Shown here: in pieces, positions 1 to 6,208 of the stretch
Position numbering within the stretch: position 1 is the stretch's first letter
How the letters are laid out: every line of letters starts with the position of its first letter
The notes under the pieces: model-generated
Databases searched by the model: none
The model's input: the letters and a program-made list of their open reading frames with translations, nothing else
Told to the model about the DNA's origin: nothing
Translations under genes and position numbers: made by a program
Assembly (NCBI GenBank): GCA_030605045.1
Contig: JAUWBK010000068.1
Coordinates: 1 to 6,741, forward strand
Direction of reading: 5' to 3'
DNA length: 6,741 nucleotides
Source of the DNA: Dehalococcoidia bacterium
GTDB taxonomy: Bacteria; Chloroflexota; Dehalococcoidia; Dehalococcoidales; RBG-16-60-22

Positions 1-2064
1 GTTATCAGCAATTGTCTTGAATTTCCTAATCTCCTCTTCCGCCCGCTTGCGCTCGGTGATGTCATCGTATAGCACCTGAAATTGCTTTTTACCATCCCAC
101 AATACCTCTCTATGAAACACTTCCAAATGTCGAACTTCGCCATCCTTACGAATGATATTTACTTCATAATGAGCTGGGACTCGTTTTCCCAGTTTCCTCT
201 TTTCCTTCCTTTCTTGGTGTTCAGAATAGCTTTCGGGAGTATAACGCTGTATTACGGGTATGGATTCCATTTCCTCAATACTGCTGTAGCCGTAAATGTC
301 CAGAATAGCCTGATTAGCATAAAGAAGTTCCCCTTTTGCAGTAACAATGCGAATGCCTAAAGGCGAACTATCCAAAGAATTGCGAAAATTTTGCTCCGCT
401 GCCTTGAGTGCCTCCTCCATTCGTTTGCGTTCAGTAATGTCAATCGCCGTTGCCGATATGTATAAAGGCTTTCCGTTATCATCTTTAATAACTCCAGCAG
501 TCGTCAGACTAGGAAAGACACTACCATCTTTTCTCTTACGCCACAGTTCTTCTGCAAAATAGGTGCCTTTTTGCATAAGTTTGTTTCTAAATCTTTCTAA
601 GTGTTTCAATGCCTCCTCAGTGTAAAGAAGAGAATAATGTTTGCCAATAAGTTCATCTGGTGTATAGCCATGCATCCCCGCATAAGATTCATTTACATAG
701 ATAAACGGACCTTCAAGGCTAGCTATCGCCGTGCCGTAACCGGCTCGGTCAGAAATTGTTTTGAATTTCTTAATCTCCTCCTCCGCCCGCTTGCGCTCAG
801 TGATGTCCCGGACATAACCGACTGACGCCGGTCTGCCCTGATAGGTGATGGAGTCACCAGTAGCGACCTCAACAGGCACCTCTGTATCGTCTTTGGCGAT
901 AATAGAGATTTCATAGTGACCAGGAATATTTTGTCCCTGCAGTCGCTGTCGCACTCTGTCAGCTACGGCATCGCGGTACCGGGGATGGATGAGGTCAAAA
1001 TACGATATTCCTTTAAGCTCTTCGGTGGTGTAGCCGGTTATCCGTGCCCATTCTTGGTTGGCGAAAATATGGGCTGCCCCCACCTTGTCGGTGTCCTGCA
1101 ATAGGATAATCGCCTCCCCTATATGCTCCCCAGCCTCCACTAGGGCACGATAGCGCGCCTCCGATTCCCGCAGCGCCTCCTCCGCCCGCTTGCGTTCAGT
1201 GATGTCCCGCACGTAGCCGACTGACGCCGGTCTGCCTTGATAGGGAATTGAGCCGCCAGCAGCGACCTCAACAGGTACCTCACGGCCGTCTTTGGTGACA
1301 ATGGAGATCTGAAAACGGCCGGGAACATTTTCTCCCCTATGTCGCCTCCGCACCCTATCGGCTACTTCATCGCGGTAACGGGGATGGACGAGGTCAAGAT
1401 ACGATATTTCCCTAAGCTCTTCGATGGTGTAGCCGGTTATCCGTGCCCATTCTTGGCTGGCAAAGACGTGGGCCGCTTTCACCTTGTCCGTGTCCTGCAA
1501 CCAGACAATCGCCTCCCCTATATGCTCCCCAGCCTCCACCAGGGCACGATAGCGCGCCTCCGACTCCCTCAGCGCCTCCTCCCACCGCTTGCGCTCGGCA
1601 ATGTCAGCCTGCAATTTTTCGTTGGTTTCAGATAATAGCTTACTGGAGCGCTGCAAGTCCTCGATAAGCTTTTTATTCTCCAATGAGAGTCTTTGCTGCT
1701 TGAGAGCATTGGCGATGGTATTCTTTATCTCATCAGGACTAACCGGCTTGACAAAATAGGCATAGGCACCCTGGTTTACCGCATCCACGGCTGTCTCCAC
1801 ACTCGCATAGCCGGTCATCATAATCACGGCCACATCGGGATTTATTTCCTTGGCTACCTCCAGTATCTCCATGCCACCAACATCGGGCAATCTGATATCG
1901 GCAATGACCACGTCAAAGCGGCTTTTCCGCATCATCTCCAGGGCATCAGCCCCTCTTTCCAATCCAATAACCTTATACCCGTCGTCCTCCAGTATGCCGC
2001 TCAAGGTTGCCCTGGTGCCCGCCTCATCCTCCACCACGATAATGGTGGCATCTGTTGACGTCAT
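1..2064 (-). CDS. Response regulator with multiple PAS domains (REC-PAS-PAS-PAS-PAS-...), 3' end outside window
   Basis: The frame is open from an ATG at 2064 to the left edge, giving 688 codons with no stop, so the C-terminus is missing. Residues 7-122 form a receiver domain with acidic E12 and D13, phosphoacceptor D56, T84 and K106. A helical linker (about 123-165) leads to PAS1 (about 166-290), PAS2 (about 299-423), PAS3 (about 430-546) and PAS4 (about 555-671). Each ends in a DITERKR-type helix (the linker has DIAERKR). The last residues repeat the start of PAS3, so a fifth PAS begins at the edge. The start overlaps the upstream stop as ATGA, which indicates translational coupling. The ribosome site sits unusually close, only about one base from the ATG. 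PAS domains usually sense redox state, ligands or light, but no cofactor residue could be assigned here. The missing end is probably a histidine kinase or another output domain; this is inference from the family architecture. The encoding DNA changes from about 63% GC in PAS2 to about 33% in PAS3 in sampled 60-base stretches. Confidence 0.93.
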   Translation of the reverse strand, partial: MTSTDATIIVVEDEAGTRATLSGILEDDGYKVIGLERGADALEMMRKSRFDVVIADIRLPDVGGMEILEVAKEINPDVAVIMMTGYASVETAVDAVNQGAYAYFVKPVSPDEIKNTIANALKQQRLSLENKKLIEDLQRSSKLLSETNEKLQADIAERKRWEEALRESEARYRALVEAGEHIGEAIVWLQDTDKVKAAHVFASQEWARITGYTIEELREISYLDLVHPRYRDEVADRVRRRHRGENVPGRFQISIVTKDGREVPVEVAAGGSIPYQGRPASVGYVRDITERKRAEEALRESEARYRALVEAGEHIGEAIILLQDTDKVGAAHIFANQEWARITGYTTEELKGISYFDLIHPRYRDAVADRVRQRLQGQNIPGHYEISIIAKDDTEVPVEVATGDSITYQGRPASVGYVRDITERKRAEEEIKKFKTISDRAGYGTAIASLEGPFIYVNESYAGMHGYTPDELIGKHYSLLYTEEALKHLERFRNKLMQKGTYFAEELWRKRKDGSVFPSLTTAGVIKDDNGKPLYISATAIDITERKRMEEALKAAEQNFRNSLDSSPLGIRIVTAKGELLYANQAILDIYGYSSIEEMESIPVIQRYTPESYSEHQERKEKRKLGKRVPAHYEVNIIRKDGEVRHLEVFHREVLWDGKKQFQVLYDDITERKRAEEEIRKFKTIADN
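802..1599 (-). repeat. Tandem in-frame duplication of a PAS-domain unit (2 x 399 bp)
   Basis: Two copies of 399 bp (133 codons), about 1201-1599 and 802-1200, encode PAS1 and PAS2 of the multi-PAS response regulator. Counted by eye, bases 1121-1180 match 1520-1579 at 57 of 60 positions, and 1201-1260 match 802-861 at 50 of 60. The period is an exact multiple of three, so the reading frame is kept. Divergence is uneven along the unit. The two copies also produce paired out-of-frame shadow ORFs. The exact boundaries are uncertain because the DITERKR/EEALRESEARYRAL linker is itself repeated. Confidence 0.9.
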
Positions 2065-2804
2065 TCCTCCTTCTCCTTGGCGATAGCCTCTACCAGCGTT
2101 AGCACCTTCTCCATATCAAAGGGTTTATATAGGCAGGTATAAGCACCGGCGCTTACCGCTCTTTTCACTAAGTCCTCCTCAGTATAGCCAGTCATCATAA
2201 TCACGGTTGCTTTAGAGTCAATCTTTTTGACCTGCTCAAAAAGTTCAACCCCATTTATATCAGGTAGCCTGACATCCAAAAAGATAATGTCATAGTGCCG
2301 GCTTTTTATCATCTCAAGTGCCTCAGCGCCATCATTGGCGGTCGCTACCCGGTATCCCTTCTCCTCAAGTATTGTCTTTAACGTTTCCCTATCGGCAAAC
2401 TGGTCGTCAACTACCAGTATGGGGATTTTCTCGCGAAGCAACTCCTCAATAAGAGCTATGATTTTATCAATATCAAATGGCTTATAGACAATAGCGTAGG
2501 CACCTTCCTCCAGAGCTTCTTTCACCAAATCCTCTACTGAATAGGCGGTCATCATAATTACCGCTGCCTTGGGGTCTATCTTCTTGACCTCCCTGAAAGT
2601 TTGCACCCCGTTTATTCCGGGCATTTTGATATCCATAAAGATGGCATCAAAGTGAGTCTTTCTCACCGCTTCAATCGCCTGATAACCATCCTCTACGGTA
2701 ACTACATTGTGTCCCTCGTCCTCCAGTATCCCCCCCAGGGTCAGGCGCATGTTCCGAAGGTCATCAACCACCAGCACATTGCTTTTACCGTTACTCTTTT
2801 CCAA
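2061..2804 (-). CDS. Tandem two-receiver response regulator (REC-REC), no output domain
   Basis: The 247-residue protein consists of two CheY-like receiver domains and nothing else. REC1 (about 8-122) has D14/D15, phosphoacceptor D58, T86 and K108. REC2 (about 127-243) has D133/D134, phosphoacceptor D177, T205 and K227. Both are therefore complete and predicted to be phosphorylatable. The halves resemble each other (IMMT-Y-EDLVK, then YKPFD), which points to an internal duplication. The start is a TTG at 2804; an AGGAGG at 2811-2816 lies six bases upstream of it and no ATG is available in frame before the first domain. The gene begins 14 bases after the kinase stop and overlaps the next gene by four bases. 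It is likely a cytoplasmic phosphoacceptor of the adjacent kinase, acting as a relay, a phosphate sink or a protein-interaction output. Which of these cannot be read from sequence. Confidence 0.94.
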   Translation of the reverse strand: MEKSNGKSNVLVVDDLRNMRLTLGGILEDEGHNVVTVEDGYQAIEAVRKTHFDAIFMDIKMPGINGVQTFREVKKIDPKAAVIMMTAYSVEDLVKEALEEGAYAIVYKPFDIDKIIALIEELLREKIPILVVDDQFADRETLKTILEEKGYRVATANDGAEALEMIKSRHYDIIFLDVRLPDINGVELFEQVKKIDSKATVIMMTGYTEEDLVKRAVSAGAYTCLYKPFDMEKVLTLVEAIAKEKEE

Positions 2805-2810
2805 TGTAGT

Positions 2811-2816
2811 CCTCCT
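2811..2816 (-). promoter_or_regulatory. Ribosome binding site that fixes the TTG start
   Basis: A perfect AGGAGG on the minus strand lies six bases before the TTG at 2804. It sits in the short gap after the kinase stop codon at 2819-2821. It is the main reason to accept a TTG start for the two-receiver protein. Confidence 0.85.
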
Positions 2817-2818
2817 AA

Positions 2819-4423
2819 TTACGTTGCTTTCCGTGGCAACTTGATATTAACGGTGGTTCCCTCCCCAATCTTGCTCTTTACCTCAATATTTCCCCCGTGT
2901 CGGTCAATGATTGACTTGGATACCGCTAGTCCCAAGCCAATACCTTTAGCTTTGGTGGTAAACAGCGGTTCAAAGATCTTGTTTGTTACTTCCTGGGGCA
3001 TTCCACCACCGGTATCGGTAATTTCCATCTCTAGGAATTTCCCCTTTTCTCGGGTGCCGATGGTCAGCTTGCCTCCCTCTGGCATGGCTTGCACCGCGTT
3101 GGTAATTATGTTGACCAATGCTTGTTGAATCTGGTCAGAGTCTACCTCAATCTCGGTCAAGTCAGTGTCCAGCCTTTTCGTCAGCTCAATGTTCTCCGGA
3201 ATGGGTGTCCGCGATAGGGCATCCTCAATCACCTTTTTTACGTGAGTGGGTGAGACAGCGGGCTTACCGACACGCGAAAATCCCAGCAGGTCGCTAATAA
3301 TCTTATTGGAGGCATTTATCTCATCGTCCATGATCTCCAGAAATTCCATAATACGTGGCTCTTTCTTTGCCAGCTCACTCTTCGCCATTTTCCCTTTGAC
3401 GTAGTAAACGGCATTCTTGATGGCGCCCAGAGGATTCCTAAGTTCGTGTCCCACCCCGCCCGCCAGCTGCCCTATTGCCACCAGCCTTTCCGAACGAACT
3501 AGCTGCTCCTGCGCTTCTCTTAGTTCCTCATTGGCTGTCTCCAACTCTTCGTTACTTGCCCGCAACTCTTCTTCACTGGCTTGAAGCTCCTCATTAGATG
3601 CCCTAAATTCCTCGTTCACGGTCTCAATTTCTTCGTTTCTTTTCTGTATTTCATCAGCCATCTGATTAAATGAGCTAGCCAACTCCCCAATTTCATCTTT
3701 TGATTTAACCTCGGCTCTCTTAGTCAAGTCACCTTTACCAATCTCAATTGCTGCATTTCTCAGTTTTGTAATGGGGTTTGTAATACTTTTCGATATAGCA
3801 AAAGCAATTCCTAATGCAGCTAAAATAACTACGGCAAGAACTGAGATATTAATTATCGTGCTTGAGGTAATTGTGCTAAGAATAGAATCCTGGGACGCTT
3901 TTGATGCTTCATTTACTTTTGTAAGCAAAACATCTAGTTCCTCGTCTATCTCTTCTACTTTTTCGTCAAATTCTTCCATTGTGGGAGTTCTTTCTGCACG
4001 AGTTTTACCATGGAGCAGGAACAATTTTGCACTTAAATCATAAAATTCATTAACTGAACCTTTAAGGTCCTCCACTTCTTCAAGAGTAAGTAAGCCTGAT
4101 GCCGTAAATAGACGTTCAAAATGTGCTTCTACATGCTCTTTCTTTTCTTTAATTTCTTCTAAAGACTCTTCTTTAGTCATCCAATCTGCGTCATACTCTT
4201 CTGTTGCTCTCATTATCTCCTCTAGATCAATTCTAATGTGTGTCACGTCAGCCGTTATTGGCATATGCAATGTATGTTGTGTCTTATTTAGAATACCGAT
4301 GTTTCTAATGCTGACAATGTTCACAATGCCAAGAATTGCTATCAAAACAACGACTGCCATAAATCCCAAAATCAATTTTTTACCAATAGTCATTCCCATC
4401 ATTTTAGGTTTGTCTGTTGCCAT
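2819..4423 (-). CDS. Membrane sensor histidine kinase with MCP-like sensor, HAMP and Glu-rich signalling coiled coil
   Basis: The 534-residue protein begins with a short basic stretch and transmembrane helix 1 (about 15-37, with IGKKLILGF as in many chemoreceptors). An acidic helical extracytoplasmic region (about 40-185, resembling the four-helix-bundle MCP sensor family) and transmembrane helix 2 (about 188-211) follow. HAMP spans about 211-263 and a coiled coil about 264-312. The HisKA domain has phospho-acceptor H326 in GHELRNPLG. The HATPase domain has N442 (N box), DTGGG at 470-474 (G1), FEPLF at 484-488 and GIGLGLA at 494-500 (G2). All catalytic boxes are intact, so it should be an active autokinase. 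The start is ATG 4423 with AGGAG six bases upstream; an in-frame TAA at 4442-4444 excludes a longer form. The neighbours are a CheR methyltransferase upstream and two receiver proteins downstream, which are the likely methylating enzyme and phosphate acceptors. The sensor half is AT-rich (about 32% GC in a sampled 60 bases) and the kinase core GC-rich (about 65%). The ligand is unknown. Confidence 0.95.
   Translation of the reverse strand: MATDKPKMMGMTIGKKLILGFMAVVVLIAILGIVNIVSIRNIGILNKTQHTLHMPITADVTHIRIDLEEIMRATEEYDADWMTKEESLEEIKEKKEHVEAHFERLFTASGLLTLEEVEDLKGSVNEFYDLSAKLFLLHGKTRAERTPTMEEFDEKVEEIDEELDVLLTKVNEASKASQDSILSTITSSTIINISVLAVVILAALGIAFAISKSITNPITKLRNAAIEIGKGDLTKRAEVKSKDEIGELASSFNQMADEIQKRNEEIETVNEEFRASNEELQASEEELRASNEELETANEELREAQEQLVRSERLVAIGQLAGGVGHELRNPLGAIKNAVYYVKGKMAKSELAKKEPRIMEFLEIMDDEINASNKIISDLLGFSRVGKPAVSPTHVKKVIEDALSRTPIPENIELTKRLDTDLTEIEVDSDQIQQALVNIITNAVQAMPEGGKLTIGTREKGKFLEMEITDTGGGMPQEVTNKIFEPLFTTKAKGIGLGLAVSKSIIDRHGGNIEVKSKIGEGTTVNIKLPRKAT
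3524..3634 (-). other. Heptad array of Glu-Glu pairs (EExxAS motifs) between HAMP and HisKA
   Basis: Kinase residues 264-300 contain Glu-Glu pairs at 264/265, 271/272, 278/279, 285/286, 292/293 and 299/300, with a spacing of exactly seven. The pairs at 271, 278 and 285 are each followed by xxAS, giving EEFRAS, EELQAS and EELRAS. The pair at 292 gives EELETA. EExxA(S/T) is the known consensus for glutamates methylated by CheR in chemoreceptors. Glu-rich heptads are also common in kinase coiled coils that have no CheR, so methylation is a hypothesis. The array itself is read directly from the sequence. Confidence 0.75.
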
Positions 4424-4496
4424 TTCCCTCTCCTCTCTCGCTTATAATTTCGGGTAAATCTGCCACCGTTTCAGTTAAAGTTAATTGCCGTGCCAT
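4404..4496 (-). CDS. Possible 30-residue leader ORF overlapping the kinase start
   Basis: An ATG at 4496 is preceded by AGGAGGG (4504-4510) with seven-base spacing, a better ribosome site than that of most genes here. The ORF begins MARQLTLTET, ends with TAA at 4404-4406, and overlaps the first 20 bases of the kinase gene in another frame. It has no transmembrane segment or recognised domain. It fills the otherwise empty gap between the methyltransferase and the kinase. It could be a translated leader that couples kinase translation to the upstream gene, the relic of an older N-terminus lost by frameshift, or chance. No homologue is known to me. Confidence 0.4.
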   Translation of the reverse strand: MARQLTLTETVADLPEIISERGEGNGNRQT

Positions 4497-4521
4497 ATTA
4501 CCGCCCTCCTAAGCTATGCTT

Positions 4522-5367
4522 TTAGTTAGTCCTAACCTTCTTATATATTTTCGCCTTGCTATCAAGGCATTCTAGCTTCCCGCGCAGATTTCCGGTCAGC
4601 ATCTCCACCTCTCCCAGAATCAGGTAACCGGGGATAGCCAGCGAATCATACAGCATATCCAACACCCTCTCCTGGAGTTGACTCTGGAAATAGATCAAGA
4701 CATTGCAGCAAAAGATGCAGTCCAAAAGCGGCAGAGTCTGATGTATCGTTGAGGTCAGGTCAAAAGAGGAGAAATTGACCATTTGCCTAATATCAGCCTT
4801 CAGCTCATAGTTCTCACCGTGATGGGTAAAAAAGCTTTCCCGGACAGAACTAGGAAGACCTTCGATATCCTTCGGGGAGTATATCCCTGATTGCACTTCT
4901 TGCAAAGCCTGCCGGCTAATATCAGTGGCGTAGATTGAGATATTGAATTCCGGCCGTTGATGCCCTAAAAACTCGGACAGCAGGATAGCGATAGAGTATG
5001 GCTCTTCACCTCGGGCACAGGCGGTGCTCCAGAACTTCAGGCTCCGCTCGCCTCGGGCTTTTTTGTATGAGACCAGTTCGGGTAGTACTAGCTCAGCTAC
5101 TTGCTGGAAAGTGTAGGGACTCCTGAAGAAATTGCTTACTTTTATGGTGAGGTACTCAGCGAATTTCTGATACTCCTCGAGGTGGGTATCCAGAAACCGC
5201 ATATAGTCCAGGCAGGTTTTCACTCCGGTGGCATGAAGCCTTCTCTCCAGACGGCGTATCACCGTTCCACGCTTATAATCGCGAAAATCATATCCCCCGT
5301 CTCGATGCACCTTCTCAAGTAGTACATCAATAACGGCTGCTTCATGCTCGGTAACCTTACTCTCCAT
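4522..5367 (-). CDS. cheR: CheR-family chemoreceptor-type glutamate O-methyltransferase
   Basis: The 281-residue protein has the length and order of CheR. An N-terminal helical domain (about 5-75) carries the basic FRDYKRGTVIRRLERRL helix that in CheR contacts the receptor. LTIKVSNFFR follows at 73-82. The SAM-dependent methyltransferase fold starts near 108, with the SAM loop FWSTACARGEEPYSIA at 112-127, acidic D149 in YATDIS and the NVLIYF motif at 222-227. The family transfers methyl from S-adenosylmethionine to receptor glutamates. Two departures from what I know as the usual CheR pattern are visible: CRNVLIYF is CCNVLIYF here, and the late GHSE is GEVE. It is the first gene of the operon, 28 bases or so after the predicted transcription start. 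AGGAG lies about 13 bases before the ATG, which is a long spacing. No CheB, CheA, CheW or complete MCP accompanies it in the window, so its substrate is probably not a standard chemotaxis receptor. The kinase next door is the obvious candidate. Confidence 0.92.
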   Translation of the reverse strand: MESKVTEHEAAVIDVLLEKVHRDGGYDFRDYKRGTVIRRLERRLHATGVKTCLDYMRFLDTHLEEYQKFAEYLTIKVSNFFRSPYTFQQVAELVLPELVSYKKARGERSLKFWSTACARGEEPYSIAILLSEFLGHQRPEFNISIYATDISRQALQEVQSGIYSPKDIEGLPSSVRESFFTHHGENYELKADIRQMVNFSSFDLTSTIHQTLPLLDCIFCCNVLIYFQSQLQERVLDMLYDSLAIPGYLILGEVEMLTGNLRGKLECLDSKAKIYKKVRTN

Positions 5368-5396
5368 ATCGAGTGCTACACTCCTATTTACCTATA

Positions 5397-5437
5397 TGCC
5401 AATTGTATTATAATAGCACAAAATTTGTCAATAGGCA
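5397..5437. promoter_or_regulatory. Imperfect inverted repeat overlapping the operon promoter, candidate operator
   Basis: TGCCAATTG at 5397-5405 and CAATAGGCA at 5429-5437 are reverse complements with one mismatch in nine. They are separated by 23 bases, with centres 32 bp apart, about three helical turns. The arms overlap the -10 and -35 boxes, as expected for a repressor site. The protein that would bind is unknown. A chance match is possible in AT-rich DNA. Confidence 0.35.
5402..5431 (-). promoter_or_regulatory. Sigma70-type promoter of the cheR-kinase-receiver operon
   Basis: On the minus strand a perfect -35 TTGACA (5426-5431) is followed after 18 bases by TACAAT (5402-5407). This predicts a start near 5395 and a leader of about 28 bases before the cheR ATG. 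A TATAAT also exists at 5407-5412, but its spacer would be only 13 bases. The region is AT-rich, and no other promoter of similar quality was seen inside the operon. Confidence 0.7.
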
Positions 5438-5561
5438 ATTATGGGTGCAGCTCGATATAGATGTATTAAGCTCATTCTGAGGAATACTTTGAAATGACAG
5501 AGGACACAAAATAAGACAAAGAAGAGGGGTCAGGAATGGAAAGACAGTGATGACGGTTCAA
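5438..5561. other. Intergenic stretch without a gene or clear terminator
   Basis: This stretch lies between the end of the HTH gene and the operon promoter. I see no ORF with a ribosome site and no hairpin followed by a T-run. It includes a purine-rich segment (about 5495-5540) that may be a decayed repeat. It therefore remains possible that transcription of the HTH cassette reads through into cheR. Confidence 0.5.
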
Positions 5562-5771
5562 TTAGCTTCTTAAATATTTTTTGACAGTTCGCTCCAGGAG
5601 GAAAATAGCCACGTCATCCCGCCGGTATCTTCTATCCCCCCGAGGTCCAATGCGATACGCCTTTAGTATTTTCCGGTTACTCCACCGCCTCACGGTACTG
5701 GGATGCACATCGAGAAGACGAGCTACCTCGCCGGTAGTTAACATATTGCTTATTTGTTCATAATGTGTCAT
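5562..5771 (-). CDS. Small winged helix-turn-helix DNA-binding protein, excisionase/MerR-like (HTH_17 type)
   Basis: The 69-residue protein is essentially one DNA-binding domain. LTTGEVARLLDVHPSTVRRWSN (residues 11-32) is the helix-turn-helix. IGPRGDRRYRRDDVAIFL (41-58) is the basic wing and following helix seen in excisionase and MerR-type proteins. ATG 5771 was chosen because an AAGGA (5782-5786) lies ten bases upstream and the gene then starts four bases after the preceding stop. A longer form from a TTG at 5822 would overlap that gene and lacks a ribosome site. There is no ligand or oligomerisation domain, so it is a small transcription regulator or a recombination directionality-type factor. 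No integrase is visible nearby, which favours the regulator role. Its target may be its own cassette or the adjacent operon promoter; that is speculation. Confidence 0.85.
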   Translation of the reverse strand: MTHYEQISNMLTTGEVARLLDVHPSTVRRWSNRKILKAYRIGPRGDRRYRRDDVAIFLLERTVKKYLRS

Positions 5772-5775
5772 TGGG

Positions 5776-5973
5776 TTACCATCCTTCTCTACAAATGGTC
5801 TCTGGTTCAGCGTCATAACCAAACCAATGAGTGAATACTGCGTCTAATGGGGCATCTCTCAGGATACTCCCCTTTACATCCTCATATTGCCCCTGATATT
5901 CAGGTACTTGCTCTCCCTCGGCATCGAAGACCATAACCATGTCATTTTTAAGTCTGATAATTGCTTTAATCAT
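5776..5973 (-). CDS. Conserved-looking 65-residue protein of unknown function
   Basis: The start at 5973 has an excellent AAGGAGGA seven bases upstream, and the ORF ends four bases before the HTH gene, so it is very probably translated as part of the cassette. The protein is acidic and soluble. A hydrophobic N-terminal strand (MIKAIIRLKNDMVMVFD) leads to a segment rich in Gln, Tyr and Glu and a C-terminal part with HWFGYD. There is no signal peptide, transmembrane helix or cysteine pair. I do not recognise a named family. Its fixed position just before an HTH gene suggests a joint role, for example as a modulator of the regulator, but nothing in the sequence proves it. Confidence 0.75.
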   Translation of the reverse strand: MIKAIIRLKNDMVMVFDAEGEQVPEYQGQYEDVKGSILRDAPLDAVFTHWFGYDAEPETICREGW

Positions 5974-6001
5974 TTCATTCTCCTCCTTGCTCTTTATTGC
6001 C

Positions 6002-6208
6002 TTATTTCTCTTTTACTCGCCTCTGAATTATTACTGAGACGATGCCTAGGGCTATGCTATAGCCTAGCCACATAAAGGCCAGTTCAAATATGAATTTAGC
6101 CGCTAATCCCCATCGGACTATCACCCGACTTAGCTCTATCGGTGCGTACATCGTTAGCAGACAGATTAGCAATATCAATAGACTTCTTAATGTATTCGTT
6201 CTGCTCAC
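6002..6208 (-). CDS. Small membrane protein with two predicted transmembrane helices
   Basis: The 68-residue ORF starts at GTG 6208; a TAA a few codons upstream in the same frame excludes a longer form, and there is no clear ribosome site. Residues 8-24 (LLILLICLLT core) and about 36-62 are hydrophobic and predicted to span the membrane. The ends are basic (MSRTNTLR and QRRVKEK), which would place both termini in the cytoplasm. It lies 28 bases upstream of the 65-residue gene and in the same direction. Composition and the coherent hydrophobic pattern support a real gene, but the weak start signals leave doubt. I do not recognise the family. Confidence 0.55.
   Translation of the reverse strand: MSRTNTLRSLLILLICLLTMYAPIELSRVIVRWGLAAKFIFELAFMWLGYSIALGIVSVIIQRRVKEK

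Noticed and set aside
1140..1328. Minus-strand ORF of 62 codons, with a paralogous-looking ORF of 63 codons at 723-914
   Set aside because: Both are out-of-frame shadows inside the duplicated PAS1/PAS2 DNA. Their similarity to each other is explained by the 399-bp repeat.
1693..2058. Plus-strand ORF of 121 codons
   Set aside because: It is antisense to the receiver domain with all its conserved residues, and it has no ribosome site.
2601..3128. Plus-strand ORF of 175 codons
   Set aside because: It is antisense to the two-receiver gene and the kinase ATPase domain. No domain was recognised, and the length is explained by codon bias of the real genes.
5407..5431. TATAAT at 5407-5412 as the -10 box of the operon promoter
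   Set aside because: The spacer to TTGACA would be 13 bases, too short. TACAAT gives 18.
5562..5822. Longer form of the HTH protein from a TTG codon
   Set aside because: It would overlap the 65-residue gene and lacks a ribosome site, whereas ATG 5771 has one.
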